DNA from: DASWKG01 sp036396755
GTDB taxonomy: Bacteria > Actinomycetota > UBA4738 > CALAEC01
Reading direction: 5' to 3'
NCBI GenBank assembly: GCA_036396755.1
Contig: DASWKG010000112.1
Span: forward strand, 1-52,289
Length of the DNA stretch: 52,289 nucleotides
Shown here: in pieces, positions 23,705 to 32,041 of the stretch
Numbering within the stretch: the stretch's first letter is position 1
Layout: the number at the start of each line of letters is the position of its first letter
Program-made: the position numbers and the translations under genes
The notes under the pieces: generated by a model
What the model saw: the letters and a program-made list of their open reading frames with translations, nothing else
What the model was told of the DNA's origin: nothing
The model's database searches: none

Positions 23705-24981
23705 CACGGCTCGGCCTGCTGCTCGTGGCACCCCTCCTCGCCGCGTGCGCCGGCGGCGCGGACGGCGCCACCGACGACGCCGGCACCATCGACTTCATGG
23801 TCTTCGGGGACCCCGAGGAGATCGTCGCCTACGAGAACCTGATCGCCGCGTTCGAGGCGCGGGAGCCCGACGTCGACGTGAACCTCATCGTGACCAGCGA
23901 CCGCGACGACCTGATCGCGAGGCTGTCGACGTCGTTCGCCGGCGGGCAGCCACCCGACCTGTTCCTGATGAACTACCGGTACTACGGTCAGTTCGCGACA
24001 CGGGGCGTGCTGGAGCCGCTGGGGCCGTACCTGGAGGGCTCCGACGTCTTCGAGCGTGAGGACTTCTACGAGGTCGCGATGGACGCGTTCGTGTTCGAGG
24101 GCGAGCAGACGTGCCTGCCCCAGAACATCTCGAGCCTGGTCACCTACTACAACAAGGACCTGTTCGCCGAGGCGAGCGTCCCCGAGCCCACGGCGGGATG
24201 GACCTGGGACGAGATGGTCGAGCGCGCGCTCGCGCTGACGCGGGACACCGACGGGGACGGCACGACCGACGTCTACGGCCTCGGCGCCGGGCCGTCCGTC
24301 ATCCGGATCGCGCCGTTCGTGTGGTCGAACGGCGGCGAGATCGTCGACGACCCCGATCGGCCCACGCGGTTCACGCTCGACACCCCGGAGGCGCAGGAGG
24401 CACTCCAGGCGTTCTTCGACCTCCGACTGGTCCACCAGGTGATCCCCGACGAGCAGGAGGTCGAGTCCGAGGACGACGAGTCCCGGTTCCTGAACGGCGG
24501 GCTCGCGATGGTGCTTTCCTCGCGCCGCTCGACGCCGCTGTTCCGGACGATCACCGACTTCACGTGGGACGTCGCGCCGCTGCCCGTGTTCGACGAGCAG
24601 GCGGGCATCCTGCACGCCGACGCGTACTGCCTGACCGAAGGCTCGGAGAAGAAGGGCGCGTCGTGGACCTTCGCGGAGTTCGCGCTCGGCCCCGAGGGGC
24701 AGGCGATCACCGCGGCGTCGGGGCGCACGGTCCCGTCGCTGATCGAGGTCTCGACGTCGGAGGCGTTCCTCGACCCCTCGGCCGACCCGGCCAGCTCGCA
24801 GGTGTTCATCGACACCATCCCGGTCATCCGCCGGGTGCCGTCCATCTCGACCTGGCCCGAGATCGAGGAGGCGGCCGAACAGCTGCTCGAGCTGGGGCTG
24901 TACGAAGGGGTGCCGGCGAGCGAGGTGGCCCGGTCGATCGACGACGCCACCCGGTCGATCTTCGCCCGGGCCCGCGCCTGA
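23701..24981 (+). CDS. Sugar-binding lipoprotein of the ABC transporter
   Basis: A 426-residue family 1 extracellular solute-binding protein. Signal peptide with lipobox LAAC (C16). Family features include TIDFMVFGDPEEIVAYENLIAAF at the first strand in two parts, FAGGQPPDLFLMNYRYYGQFA, QNISSLVTYYNKDLF and a long C-terminal helix. ATGA overlap with the permease. No glycosidase or sugar kinase lies nearby, so the ligand cannot be deduced. Confidence 0.92.
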   Translation: MTRLGLLLVAPLLAACAGGADGATDDAGTIDFMVFGDPEEIVAYENLIAAFEAREPDVDVNLIVTSDRDDLIARLSTSFAGGQPPDLFLMNYRYYGQFATRGVLEPLGPYLEGSDVFEREDFYEVAMDAFVFEGEQTCLPQNISSLVTYYNKDLFAEASVPEPTAGWTWDEMVERALALTRDTDGDGTTDVYGLGAGPSVIRIAPFVWSNGGEIVDDPDRPTRFTLDTPEAQEALQAFFDLRLVHQVIPDEQEVESEDDESRFLNGGLAMVLSSRRSTPLFRTITDFTWDVAPLPVFDEQAGILHADAYCLTEGSEKKGASWTFAEFALGPEGQAITAASGRTVPSLIEVSTSEAFLDPSADPASSQVFIDTIPVIRRVPSISTWPEIEEAAEQLLELGLYEGVPASEVARSIDDATRSIFARARA

Positions 24982-26033
24982 TGGGCGGCCTCGCCTTCCG
25001 GGACGTCGGGAAGGCCTTCGGGGCCGTCACCGCCCTGCGGGGGCTCGACGTCGAGGTGGCCCAGGGCGAGCTCCTCGTGCTCGTGGGCCCGTCGGGGTGC
25101 GGGAAGACCACGGCCCTTCGCGTGGCGGCGGGGCTCGAGCGCCCCGACGAAGGGCGCCTCTTCATCGGGAGCCGCGACGTGACCGACCTTCCGCCCGGGA
25201 AGCGCAACGTGGCGATGGTCTTCCAGTCCTACGCCCTGTTCCCCCACCTCACCGCCGAGGAGAACATCGTGTTCGGCCTGCGCTCGCGTGGGATGGACCG
25301 GGAGGCGGCCCGCGAGCGCGCGCACTCGGCGGCCAGGCTCGCGGGCTGCGGGGAGCTACTCGACCGGAAGCCGTCGCAGCTCTCGGGCGGCGAGCGGCAG
25401 CGTGTGGCGCTCGCGCGGGCGCTCGCGCGGGAGCCGGAGGTGTTCCTGCTCGACGAGCCGCTCTCCAGCCTCGACGCGCAGCTCCGCGTGGAGATGCGGG
25501 CCGAGATCGCGGGGCTCCACCGCCGCCTCGGGAGCACGATGCTCTACGTGACCCACGACCAGGTGGAGGCGCTCATGATGGGCGACCGGGTGGGGATCAT
25601 GCGCGAGGGGGCTCTCGAGCAGGTGGGCACGCCCGACGAGGTCTACCGGCGGCCGGCCACGCGCTTCGTGGCCCGCTTCCTCGGGAGCCCGCCGATGAAC
25701 CTGCTGCCGGCCGTGCGCGACGGCGCCGCGCTGCGAGCGGGGCCGTTCCTCGTCGACCGTCCCGAGGTGGCGGGGCTCTCGGGCCGCCTCGAGGTGGGCG
25801 TGCGGCCCGAGCGGGTGCGGATCGGCGACGGCGCCCGGGCCGAGGTCCGGCTCGTGGAGACGGCCGGGAGCGAGCGCTACGTGCACCTGTGGACGGGAGA
25901 GCTCACCGTGATCGCGCGCACGGCCGCCGACGCGGCGGTCGCCCTGGGCGAGACCGCCAGGGTGGGCTTCGACCCCGCCGACGCCTGCGTGTTCGACGCC
26001 GACACGGGACGGACGCTGGTGCACGCGCGGTGA
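24981..26033 (+). CDS. Sugar ABC transporter ATPase, MsmK/UgpC type
   Basis: 350 residues. Walker A GPSGCGKTT (36-44), Q-loop VFQSYALFPHLT, signature LSGGERQRVALARAL, Walker B VFLLDEPLSSLD and H-loop YVTHDQVEA. A C-terminal TOBE/OB region (about 245-345) is typical of CUT1 ATPases. It starts at an ATG sharing one base with the previous stop and overlaps the following permease by 4 nt. Many genomes serve several CUT1 systems with one shared MsmK; here each component is encoded together. Confidence 0.93.
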   Translation: MGGLAFRDVGKAFGAVTALRGLDVEVAQGELLVLVGPSGCGKTTALRVAAGLERPDEGRLFIGSRDVTDLPPGKRNVAMVFQSYALFPHLTAEENIVFGLRSRGMDREAARERAHSAARLAGCGELLDRKPSQLSGGERQRVALARALAREPEVFLLDEPLSSLDAQLRVEMRAEIAGLHRRLGSTMLYVTHDQVEALMMGDRVGIMREGALEQVGTPDEVYRRPATRFVARFLGSPPMNLLPAVRDGAALRAGPFLVDRPEVAGLSGRLEVGVRPERVRIGDGARAEVRLVETAGSERYVHLWTGELTVIARTAADAAVALGETARVGFDPADACVFDADTGRTLVHAR

Positions 26034-26902
26034 CCGAGCGCCGCCGGCTCTTCCTGCTGCTCTCTCCCTACCTGCTGGGCCTCACGGTCCTGATCCTCGT
26101 CCCCGGCATCGTGACGTTCGCGATGTCGCTGTTCGACTGGGACCTCATCACGCCGCCCGAGTTCACCGGGCTCGACAACTTCCGCGAGCTCGCCGGCGAC
26201 GGCCTGTTCCGCATCTCGCTGCGGAACTCGCTGTCGTTCGCGGCGTGGGCGGTACCGCTGCGGCTTCTGGGCGCGCTCGGCCTCGCCCTCCTGCTGCACC
26301 GGCGGTTCCGCGGCGTCGGCGCGTACCGCACGGCGGCGTGGATCCCGACGGTCATCCCCGACGTCGCCTACGGCCTCGTGTGGCTGTGGATCCTGAACCC
26401 GCTCTACGGGCCGCTGAACCTCCTGCTCGAGGCGGTCGGCATCGGGGCGAAGAACTGGCTCTCGGACCCGACGTCGGCGCAGGCCGCGGTCGTGCTGATG
26501 AGCGCGTTCACCATCGGTGAGGGGTTCCTGGTGGCGCTGGCCACCCGCCAGGAGCTGCCCGAGGAGCTGTACGAGGTCGCGTCCGTCGAGGGCGCGTCGC
26601 CTCTGCGGGTGTTCCGCAAGGTGACGCTCCCGCTCATGGCGCCCACGCTGCTCCTCCTGCTCTTCCGCGACACGGTGTTCTCGATGCAGGCGAGCTTCGT
26701 CCCCGCGCTCATCGTCACCGGGGGCGGCCCGCCGCCGAACTCGACGACCTACCTCCCCCTGTTCGCGTACGAGAACGCGTTCGAGTTCCTCCGCTATGGG
26801 TACGCCGCCGCCGCGACGCTCGTGATGTTCGCGGTGACGGCAGCGATCGTCGGAGTGCAGTGGCTGCTCGTGCGCCGCTACCGCCGCGCGTTCGTGCTGT
26901 GA
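26030..26902 (+). CDS. Sugar ABC transporter permease, MalF-like (CUT1)
   Basis: A 290-residue permease with six helices. N-terminal LLLSPYLLGLTVLILVPGIV, EAA loop EVASVEGASPLRVFRKVTLPL, and a C-terminal helix. GTG start at 26030 overlaps the ATPase stop (GTGA). It lacks the long N-terminal periplasmic insertion of E. coli MalF, as is usual for simple CUT1 permeases. It ends 13 nt before the convergent RES toxin gene. Confidence 0.91.
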   Translation: MTERRRLFLLLSPYLLGLTVLILVPGIVTFAMSLFDWDLITPPEFTGLDNFRELAGDGLFRISLRNSLSFAAWAVPLRLLGALGLALLLHRRFRGVGAYRTAAWIPTVIPDVAYGLVWLWILNPLYGPLNLLLEAVGIGAKNWLSDPTSAQAAVVLMSAFTIGEGFLVALATRQELPEELYEVASVEGASPLRVFRKVTLPLMAPTLLLLLFRDTVFSMQASFVPALIVTGGGPPPNSTTYLPLFAYENAFEFLRYGYAAAATLVMFAVTAAIVGVQWLLVRRYRRAFVL

Positions 26903-26915
26903 CGCGGGCCGCGCT

Positions 26916-27482
26916 TCAGTCGAGATCCGGAGGAGGGCGATCGCGCGAGTGCGCCGACGGAAGCGTCGTCCATTCCTCGAAGCCGACAGGCTCAACAACG
27001 GCATCGCCGGTGAGCCGGTCGTAGAAGACGGCGACCACCTCACCGCTGCCGGTAGCCGAGGAGGCACGAACCGCCTCGAAACCCACGTAGTGGGCGGCCT
27101 CTCCAACTCCCTGGCAAGCCGACGGATCCTCCGAACGGATGTCGTCTAGTGAAAGGCCCACCCTGGACAGAGCCTCAACCGTGGTGAGGTCGAGGACGCC
27201 GGTGAGCTCGGTCCGATACGTGTAGAGCCGCCTCGGGAGAAGGGCTGCGGGAGGCATCGACTGATGTCGAGCGAGTCGATAGAACTCACCGACGACCGTT
27301 TCGCGGTCAAGCCCCAAGTAGAGCGTTGGGAAGCTCTCAGGGGGATTCCAACGCCCCCCGTGGATGCGGGCACCCTCGGCGTTGAGGGGTGAGTATCGCG
27401 GACCCAGATGCCGAAATGCTTGCCCCTGATACCCCGCCCTCGGAAACGAGTCGACGGCCTCGATGAGAGGGAGGTCCGGCAC
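26916..27482 (-). CDS. RES-domain toxin
   Basis: A 188-residue RES (Arg-Glu-Ser) domain protein. The family motif GGRWNPPESFPTLYLGLDRE (residues 42-61) carries the conserved Arg and the Tyr/Glu positions, and R24 in AFRHLG fits the first catalytic Arg. Characterised RES toxins degrade NAD+. GTG start at 27482 shares one base with the upstream antitoxin stop. The local sequence is less GC-biased than the flanks, which fits horizontal acquisition. Confidence 0.88.
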   Translation of the reverse strand: MPDLPLIEAVDSFPRAGYQGQAFRHLGPRYSPLNAEGARIHGGRWNPPESFPTLYLGLDRETVVGEFYRLARHQSMPPAALLPRRLYTYRTELTGVLDLTTVEALSRVGLSLDDIRSEDPSACQGVGEAAHYVGFEAVRASSATGSGEVVAVFYDRLTGDAVVEPVGFEEWTTLPSAHSRDRPPPDLD

Positions 27483-27817
27483 TACACGAAGACGCCCTCG
27501 CCGAGGGCATCGATCGCGGCAAGAACCTCACGGTAGCGGCCTTCCCGCAAGAGCTCTGCCGGCTTGTGGTGACCAAGAGCGGCGTTCGGCGTGAAGAGCC
27601 AGTCGTGCGCCGGTTCCGGGCGAAGGGTCGCAGAGAGACGCTCAACGACGGCGAGGAACTCCAGCAGTCGTTCCCGAGCGTCCGGGCGTGGCGAGACCTC
27701 GCGACGGAGCCATCGGGAGACCGTCCTCGTAGTGGCCCCGACGACCCGGGCAAGATCGCCATGATCCAGCCCCGCGGACGCCAGAGCAGACTCCAGCCGC
27801 AAGGTTAGCGCCGCCAT
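27482..27817 (-). CDS. Xre/MbcA/ParS-family antitoxin
   Basis: 111 residues. An N-terminal helix-turn-helix (ARVVGATTRTVSRWLRRE) precedes a C-terminal toxin-binding region (NAALGHHKPAELLREGRYREV, ending GEGVFV) whose tail is known to plug RES toxins. The ATG at 27817 follows a GGAGGGAGG ribosome binding site. Antitoxin precedes toxin in one operon, the usual order for RES-Xre. Confidence 0.88.
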   Translation of the reverse strand: MAALTLRLESALASAGLDHGDLARVVGATTRTVSRWLRREVSPRPDARERLLEFLAVVERLSATLRPEPAHDWLFTPNAALGHHKPAELLREGRYREVLAAIDALGEGVFV

Positions 27818-27853
27818 CCCCACCTCCCTCCAGAATCACAGGATTGTGTTTGT

Positions 27854-27874
27854 CATCCTGGATGTCCTACAGTA
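27854..27874 (-). promoter_or_regulatory. Putative promoter and operator of the RES-Xre operon
   Basis: CATCC-T-GGATG (27854-27864) is a perfect 5-1-5 inverted repeat placed just downstream of TACTGT (27874-27869, minus strand), so it would cover the transcription start. Autoregulation by the Xre antitoxin is a known pattern. The site assignment is inferred. Confidence 0.5.
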
Positions 27875-27960
27875 TGGCACACGAACGTCGCTGATATGGC
27901 TCCAGAAACCGACTTTCTGGCCCCGAGTGAGCTGAGGGGCGGAGCAACTCTCGGACTCCG

Positions 27961-28959
27961 CTATTCGCGGGCGCCGCAGCGCTCCGCGAGGAACCTCGCG
28001 AGGTGGGTGAGGGCCTCCCGAGCCGGGCCGGCCTCAAGGCCTTCCGCCTCGTCGACCGCCTGCCCCACCTCGGCGGAGACTGCCTCGCGGGCCCGGTCGA
28101 GCGCGCCGTCGGTGCGGACGAGGTCGAGCGCGGCCCGGAGGCGCTCGCCCGAGGGCGGGCCCTCGGCGAGCAGGGCCCGGAGGCGACCGTCGTCGCCCTT
28201 CAGCGCGTGGATGACCGGGAGCGTGTAGACGCCCTCCTTCAGGTCGACGCCCGGCTCCTTGCCGAGCGCCGCCTCGTCCTCGGTGATGTCCATGATGTCG
28301 TCGGAGAGCTGGAACGCCATCCCGAGCGCGCGGCCGAAGCGGGTCAGGCGCTCGACGCCGGGCGGGTCCACCCCCGCCAGCATCCCGCCAAGGCGGCACG
28401 AGGTCGCGATCAGGGCGGCGGTCTTCCTTCGGATCACCTCGAGGTACTCGGCCTCGGCCACGTCGACGCGGCCGGTCACCTGCGCCTCGAGGATCTGGCC
28501 CTGGCAGACCTGCGCGATCGTCGCGGCGAGCAGCTTCGACACGTCGGTCCCCAGCTCGGCGGAGATCTCCGACGACCGGGCGAACAGGTAGTCGCCGGTG
28601 AGGACCGCGACCGTGTTCCCCCATCTCGCGTTCACCGACGGCGCGCCGCGCCGCGAGTCGGCCTCGTCGATCACGTCGTCGTGGTACAGGCTCGCCAGGT
28701 GCGTGAGCTCGATCGCGGCGGCCCCGGCGATGAGGCGCGGGTCGGCGGGGTCGCCGAGGTGGCTGCTGAGCAGCACGAGCATCGGGCGGAACCGCTTCCC
28801 TCCGGCGGCGAGCAGGTGCAGGGCCGCGTCGGAGACGAGCGGCACGTCGGCGCCCAGCGACGACTCCAGGAACGCCTCCACCTGGTCCAGCCCGCTCGCC
28901 ACCCGCGCGTCGAGCTGGGGGTCGGGGGCCACCAGCTCCGGCTTCGCGTCCCTGCTCAT
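27961..28959 (-). CDS. Long-chain polyprenyl diphosphate synthase
   Basis: A 332-residue all-helical trans-prenyltransferase. The first Asp-rich motif is YHDDVID (D94, D95, D98) and the second FQLSDDIMD. Residue A89, five before the first Asp, is small, which in this family lets the chain grow long, as for the C35-C45 menaquinone tail. It starts 22 nt after the cluster 2 nuoN stop on the same strand and is likely the last gene of the menJ-nuo operon. Confidence 0.92.
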   Translation of the reverse strand: MSRDAKPELVAPDPQLDARVASGLDQVEAFLESSLGADVPLVSDAALHLLAAGGKRFRPMLVLLSSHLGDPADPRLIAGAAAIELTHLASLYHDDVIDEADSRRGAPSVNARWGNTVAVLTGDYLFARSSEISAELGTDVSKLLAATIAQVCQGQILEAQVTGRVDVAEAEYLEVIRRKTAALIATSCRLGGMLAGVDPPGVERLTRFGRALGMAFQLSDDIMDITEDEAALGKEPGVDLKEGVYTLPVIHALKGDDGRLRALLAEGPPSGERLRAALDLVRTDGALDRAREAVSAEVGQAVDEAEGLEAGPAREALTHLARFLAERCGARE

Positions 28960-28981
28960 GGGGGTGATGGTATCCCGCGGG

Positions 28982-30439
28982 TCAGAAGCGAAGCACGGAC
29001 GCCGACTTCAGCACGTTCAGGAGGATGCCCGGGAGCACGCCGAACAGCAGCGTGAGCACCCCCGTGACGGCCACCGCCATCGCCGGAAGGGGCTCGACCG
29101 AGAGCAGGCCCGCCTCCTCGGGGTCCTGCATGTACGCGAGCACGATGAGCCGGATGTAGAAGAAGGCGGCCACGACCGACGCGAGCACACCCACGATGAC
29201 CAGCTCGGTCTGCCCCGCCTCGATCGCGGCGCCGAACACGAGCACCTTCGCGATGAAGCCGGCGGTCGGCGGGATGCCGGCCAGGGAGAGCAGGAACAGC
29301 GCCATCAGCCCCGCGAGGAGCGGGCTCCGGCGCACGAGCCCCGCGTAGGAGCTGAGCGACGTGCGCTCCTCGCCCACGCCGGAGACGAGCATCACCACCC
29401 CGAACGCACCGAGGATCATCGCCGCGTACGCGGCGAGGTAGAACATCGCGCCGGAGATACCGGCCTGGTTCGCGGCCGTCACGCCCACGAGCACGAACCC
29501 CGCGTGCGCGATCGAGGAGTAGGCGAGCATCCGCTTCACGTCGGTCTGCGCGATCGCGAGCAGGGAGCCACCCACCATCGAGAGGACCGCCAGCCACCAG
29601 AGCGCCGGGGAGATGTCCCACGAGACCGGGCCGAGCGCCGACGCGGTGACCCGGAGGAGCGCGGCGAACCCCGCGACCTTCGTCCCGGCCGACATGAACG
29701 CGGTGACGGGCGTCGGCGCGCCCTGGTAGACGTCGGGGGTCCACATGTGGAACGGGACCGCGCCCACCTTGAAGGCGAAGCCGACGAGGAGCAGCGCCCC
29801 GGCCCCGAGCGCGAGGCCCAGCTCGCCGGTCTGCCCCGACAATGCCCGGCCGATGCCGTTCAGGCTCGTCGTGCCGGAGGCGCCGTAGGCGAGCGCGATG
29901 CCGTAGAGGAAGAAGGCCGAGGAGAACGCCCCCAAGAGGAAGTACTTCATCCCGGCCTCCTGCGAGGTGAGCCGCCGGAGCGAGTAGCCCGCGAGCACGT
30001 AGAGCGACAGCGACAGCAGCTCGAGGGCGAGGAACGCGACGATGAGGTCCGCGGCGGCGGCGAGCAGCGTCATCCCCGCGGTCGAGAACAGGAGCAGCGT
30101 GAAGAACTCGGGCTTGCCCTCCCCCGTCCGCCGCAGGTAGTGCGTGGCGAGCACGGTCGCGATCGCCGCGCTCGCGAGGATCACGAGCCGGAAGAAGACC
30201 GAGAAGCGGTCGGTGGCGACCGTGTGGCCCAGGACCGTCGCCTCGCCGCCCCAGTTCCAGAGCGCGAGGGCGGCCGCGGCCGACCCGGCGATACCGGCGA
30301 GCGCCAGGAGAGCGGCGGGGCGATGGTCGCGCGCGGGACGGGCCGCGTCGATCAGCATGATGAGGATCGCCGTCCCCACAAGGATGATCTCGGGGAGGAT
30401 CGGGACGAGGGCGATCCGCGGCGCGTCGATCGGCGGCAT
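28982..30439 (-). CDS. nuoN: NADH-quinone oxidoreductase subunit N, cluster 2
   Basis: A 485-residue antiporter-like subunit with about fourteen helices. Conserved Glu in FLALELLSLSLYVLAGY and Lys/His region FKVGAVPFHMWTPDVYQGAP. ATG at 30439 directly abuts the nuoM stop. It is last of the 14 nuo genes. Confidence 0.95.
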   Translation of the reverse strand: MPPIDAPRIALVPILPEIILVGTAILIMLIDAARPARDHRPAALLALAGIAGSAAAALALWNWGGEATVLGHTVATDRFSVFFRLVILASAAIATVLATHYLRRTGEGKPEFFTLLLFSTAGMTLLAAAADLIVAFLALELLSLSLYVLAGYSLRRLTSQEAGMKYFLLGAFSSAFFLYGIALAYGASGTTSLNGIGRALSGQTGELGLALGAGALLLVGFAFKVGAVPFHMWTPDVYQGAPTPVTAFMSAGTKVAGFAALLRVTASALGPVSWDISPALWWLAVLSMVGGSLLAIAQTDVKRMLAYSSIAHAGFVLVGVTAANQAGISGAMFYLAAYAAMILGAFGVVMLVSGVGEERTSLSSYAGLVRRSPLLAGLMALFLLSLAGIPPTAGFIAKVLVFGAAIEAGQTELVIVGVLASVVAAFFYIRLIVLAYMQDPEEAGLLSVEPLPAMAVAVTGVLTLLFGVLPGILLNVLKSASVLRF

Positions 30440-32041
30440 CTAGCCTCCCCCTCCGGCGGCCTCGATCGGCGTCGGCTGCGGCACGACCTGGATCACCTTC
30501 GCGGCGCGATCGGCCGACGGCTGGATCCGGTCGAGGAACGGCTTCGGGAAGACGCCGATCGCGACGATCAGGGCGACGATCGGCACGAGGATCGCGTACT
30601 CGCGGATCGAGAGGTCGGCGAGGCCGGCGTGCTCGGGCCTCGCCTCGCCGTGCATCACGCGCTGGTAGGCCCAGAGCAGGTAGATCGCCGCCAGCACCAT
30701 CCCGAAGGCGGCGAAGATCGCGAACGGCCGGTGGGCGAAGAACGTGCCGCCGAGCACCAGGAACTCGCCGATGAACCCGTTCAGGCCCGGGAGCGCGAGC
30801 GACGACAGTGCCACCACGAGGAAGAAGCCGGCGAGGACCGGCGTCTGCTTCGCGAGCCCGCCCATCGAGTCGATGTCGCGCGTGTGCGTCCGGTCGTAGA
30901 GCATGCCGACCAGCAGGAACAGCGCGCCGGTGGACAGGCCGTGGTTCACCATCTGGATCACGCCGCCCGACATGCCCTGGAGCGTGCCGGCGAAGATGCC
31001 GAGCACCACGAACCCGAGGTGCGAGACGCTCGAGTAGGCGACGAGGCGCTTCAGGTCGCGCTGGATCAGCGCGACGATCCCCCCGTAGAGGATGCCCGTG
31101 ACCGCGAGCGCGAGGACGAGGTTCCGGAAGTAGGAGGACGCCTCGGGGAAGAGCCCCAGGTTGAACCGGATCAGGCCGTAGGCGCCGATCTTCAGCAGGA
31201 CGCCGGCGAGGATCACCGACCCCGCCGTCGGCGCCTCGGTGTGCGCGTCGGGCAGCCAGGTGTGGAGCGGGAAGAGCGGGACCTTCACCGCGAACGCCAG
31301 GAAGAACGCGAGGAACAGCCAGCGCGCGGTCGCGACCGGCAGCTCGAGTTCCTGCAGCGCCTGCAGGTCGAACGTGGCGCCGCCGAGCTGCGAGCCGGAG
31401 CGGAAGTAGAGGAACAGGATCGCGACGAGCAGCAGCGCCGACCCCGCCATCGTGAACAGGAAGAACTTCACCGCCGCGTACACGCGGCGCTCGTAGCCCC
31501 AGATGCCGATGATCAGGTACATCGGAAAGAGCATCCCCTCGAAGAAGACGAAGAAGAGGAGCAGATCGAGGGAGAGGAAGGACCCGAGGAGCGCGGTCTC
31601 GAGCAGGAGGAGCGAGGCCATGAAGTACGGCACGCGGTCGGTCACCTTCCACGACGCGAGCACCGCGAGCGGCATGAGGAACGTGGTGAGCAGGACCATG
31701 AACAGGCTGATGCCGTCGACGCCCAGCAGGTACTGGAAGTTGAGCGCCTCGACCCACCGGGCGCGCTCGACCAGTTGGAACCCGGCCTCCGACGTCTCGA
31801 ACGCGCCGAGGATGCCGAGCGAGACCACGAACGTCGCGGCCGTGACGGCGAGCGTGCCCCAGCGCCACAGGGCGTCGCGGCTGAGGCCCGGTGAGCGGCC
31901 GGATCCGTTGAGCGAAAGGTCCACGCCGGGCTCCAGCGCGTCGGTCTCGCGACGGCGGCCGGCGCCCACGGACAGCAGCGCCAGCACGACGAGCCCCATC
32001 AGGGGGGCGAACGCCGTCACGGTCAGCCAGGGGAAGTCCAT
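30440..32041 (-). CDS. nuoM: NADH-quinone oxidoreductase subunit M, cluster 2
   Basis: A 533-residue antiporter-like subunit. Conserved Glu in FVFFEGMLFPMYLIIGIWG and Lys/His loop AVKVPLFPLHTWLPDAHTE. An extra loop after the first helix (about 28-55, charged) and a Pro-rich C-terminal tail are not common to cluster 1. ATG at 32041, directly after the nuoL stop. Confidence 0.95.
   Translation of the reverse strand: MDFPWLTVTAFAPLMGLVVLALLSVGAGRRRETDALEPGVDLSLNGSGRSPGLSRDALWRWGTLAVTAATFVVSLGILGAFETSEAGFQLVERARWVEALNFQYLLGVDGISLFMVLLTTFLMPLAVLASWKVTDRVPYFMASLLLLETALLGSFLSLDLLLFFVFFEGMLFPMYLIIGIWGYERRVYAAVKFFLFTMAGSALLLVAILFLYFRSGSQLGGATFDLQALQELELPVATARWLFLAFFLAFAVKVPLFPLHTWLPDAHTEAPTAGSVILAGVLLKIGAYGLIRFNLGLFPEASSYFRNLVLALAVTGILYGGIVALIQRDLKRLVAYSSVSHLGFVVLGIFAGTLQGMSGGVIQMVNHGLSTGALFLLVGMLYDRTHTRDIDSMGGLAKQTPVLAGFFLVVALSSLALPGLNGFIGEFLVLGGTFFAHRPFAIFAAFGMVLAAIYLLWAYQRVMHGEARPEHAGLADLSIREYAILVPIVALIVAIGVFPKPFLDRIQPSADRAAKVIQVVPQPTPIEAAGGGG

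Noticed and set aside
28598..31894. A 1098-codon open frame on the plus strand
   Set aside because: Antisense to the prenyl synthase and nuo genes; composition dominated by Arg/Glu/His, typical of shadow frames.
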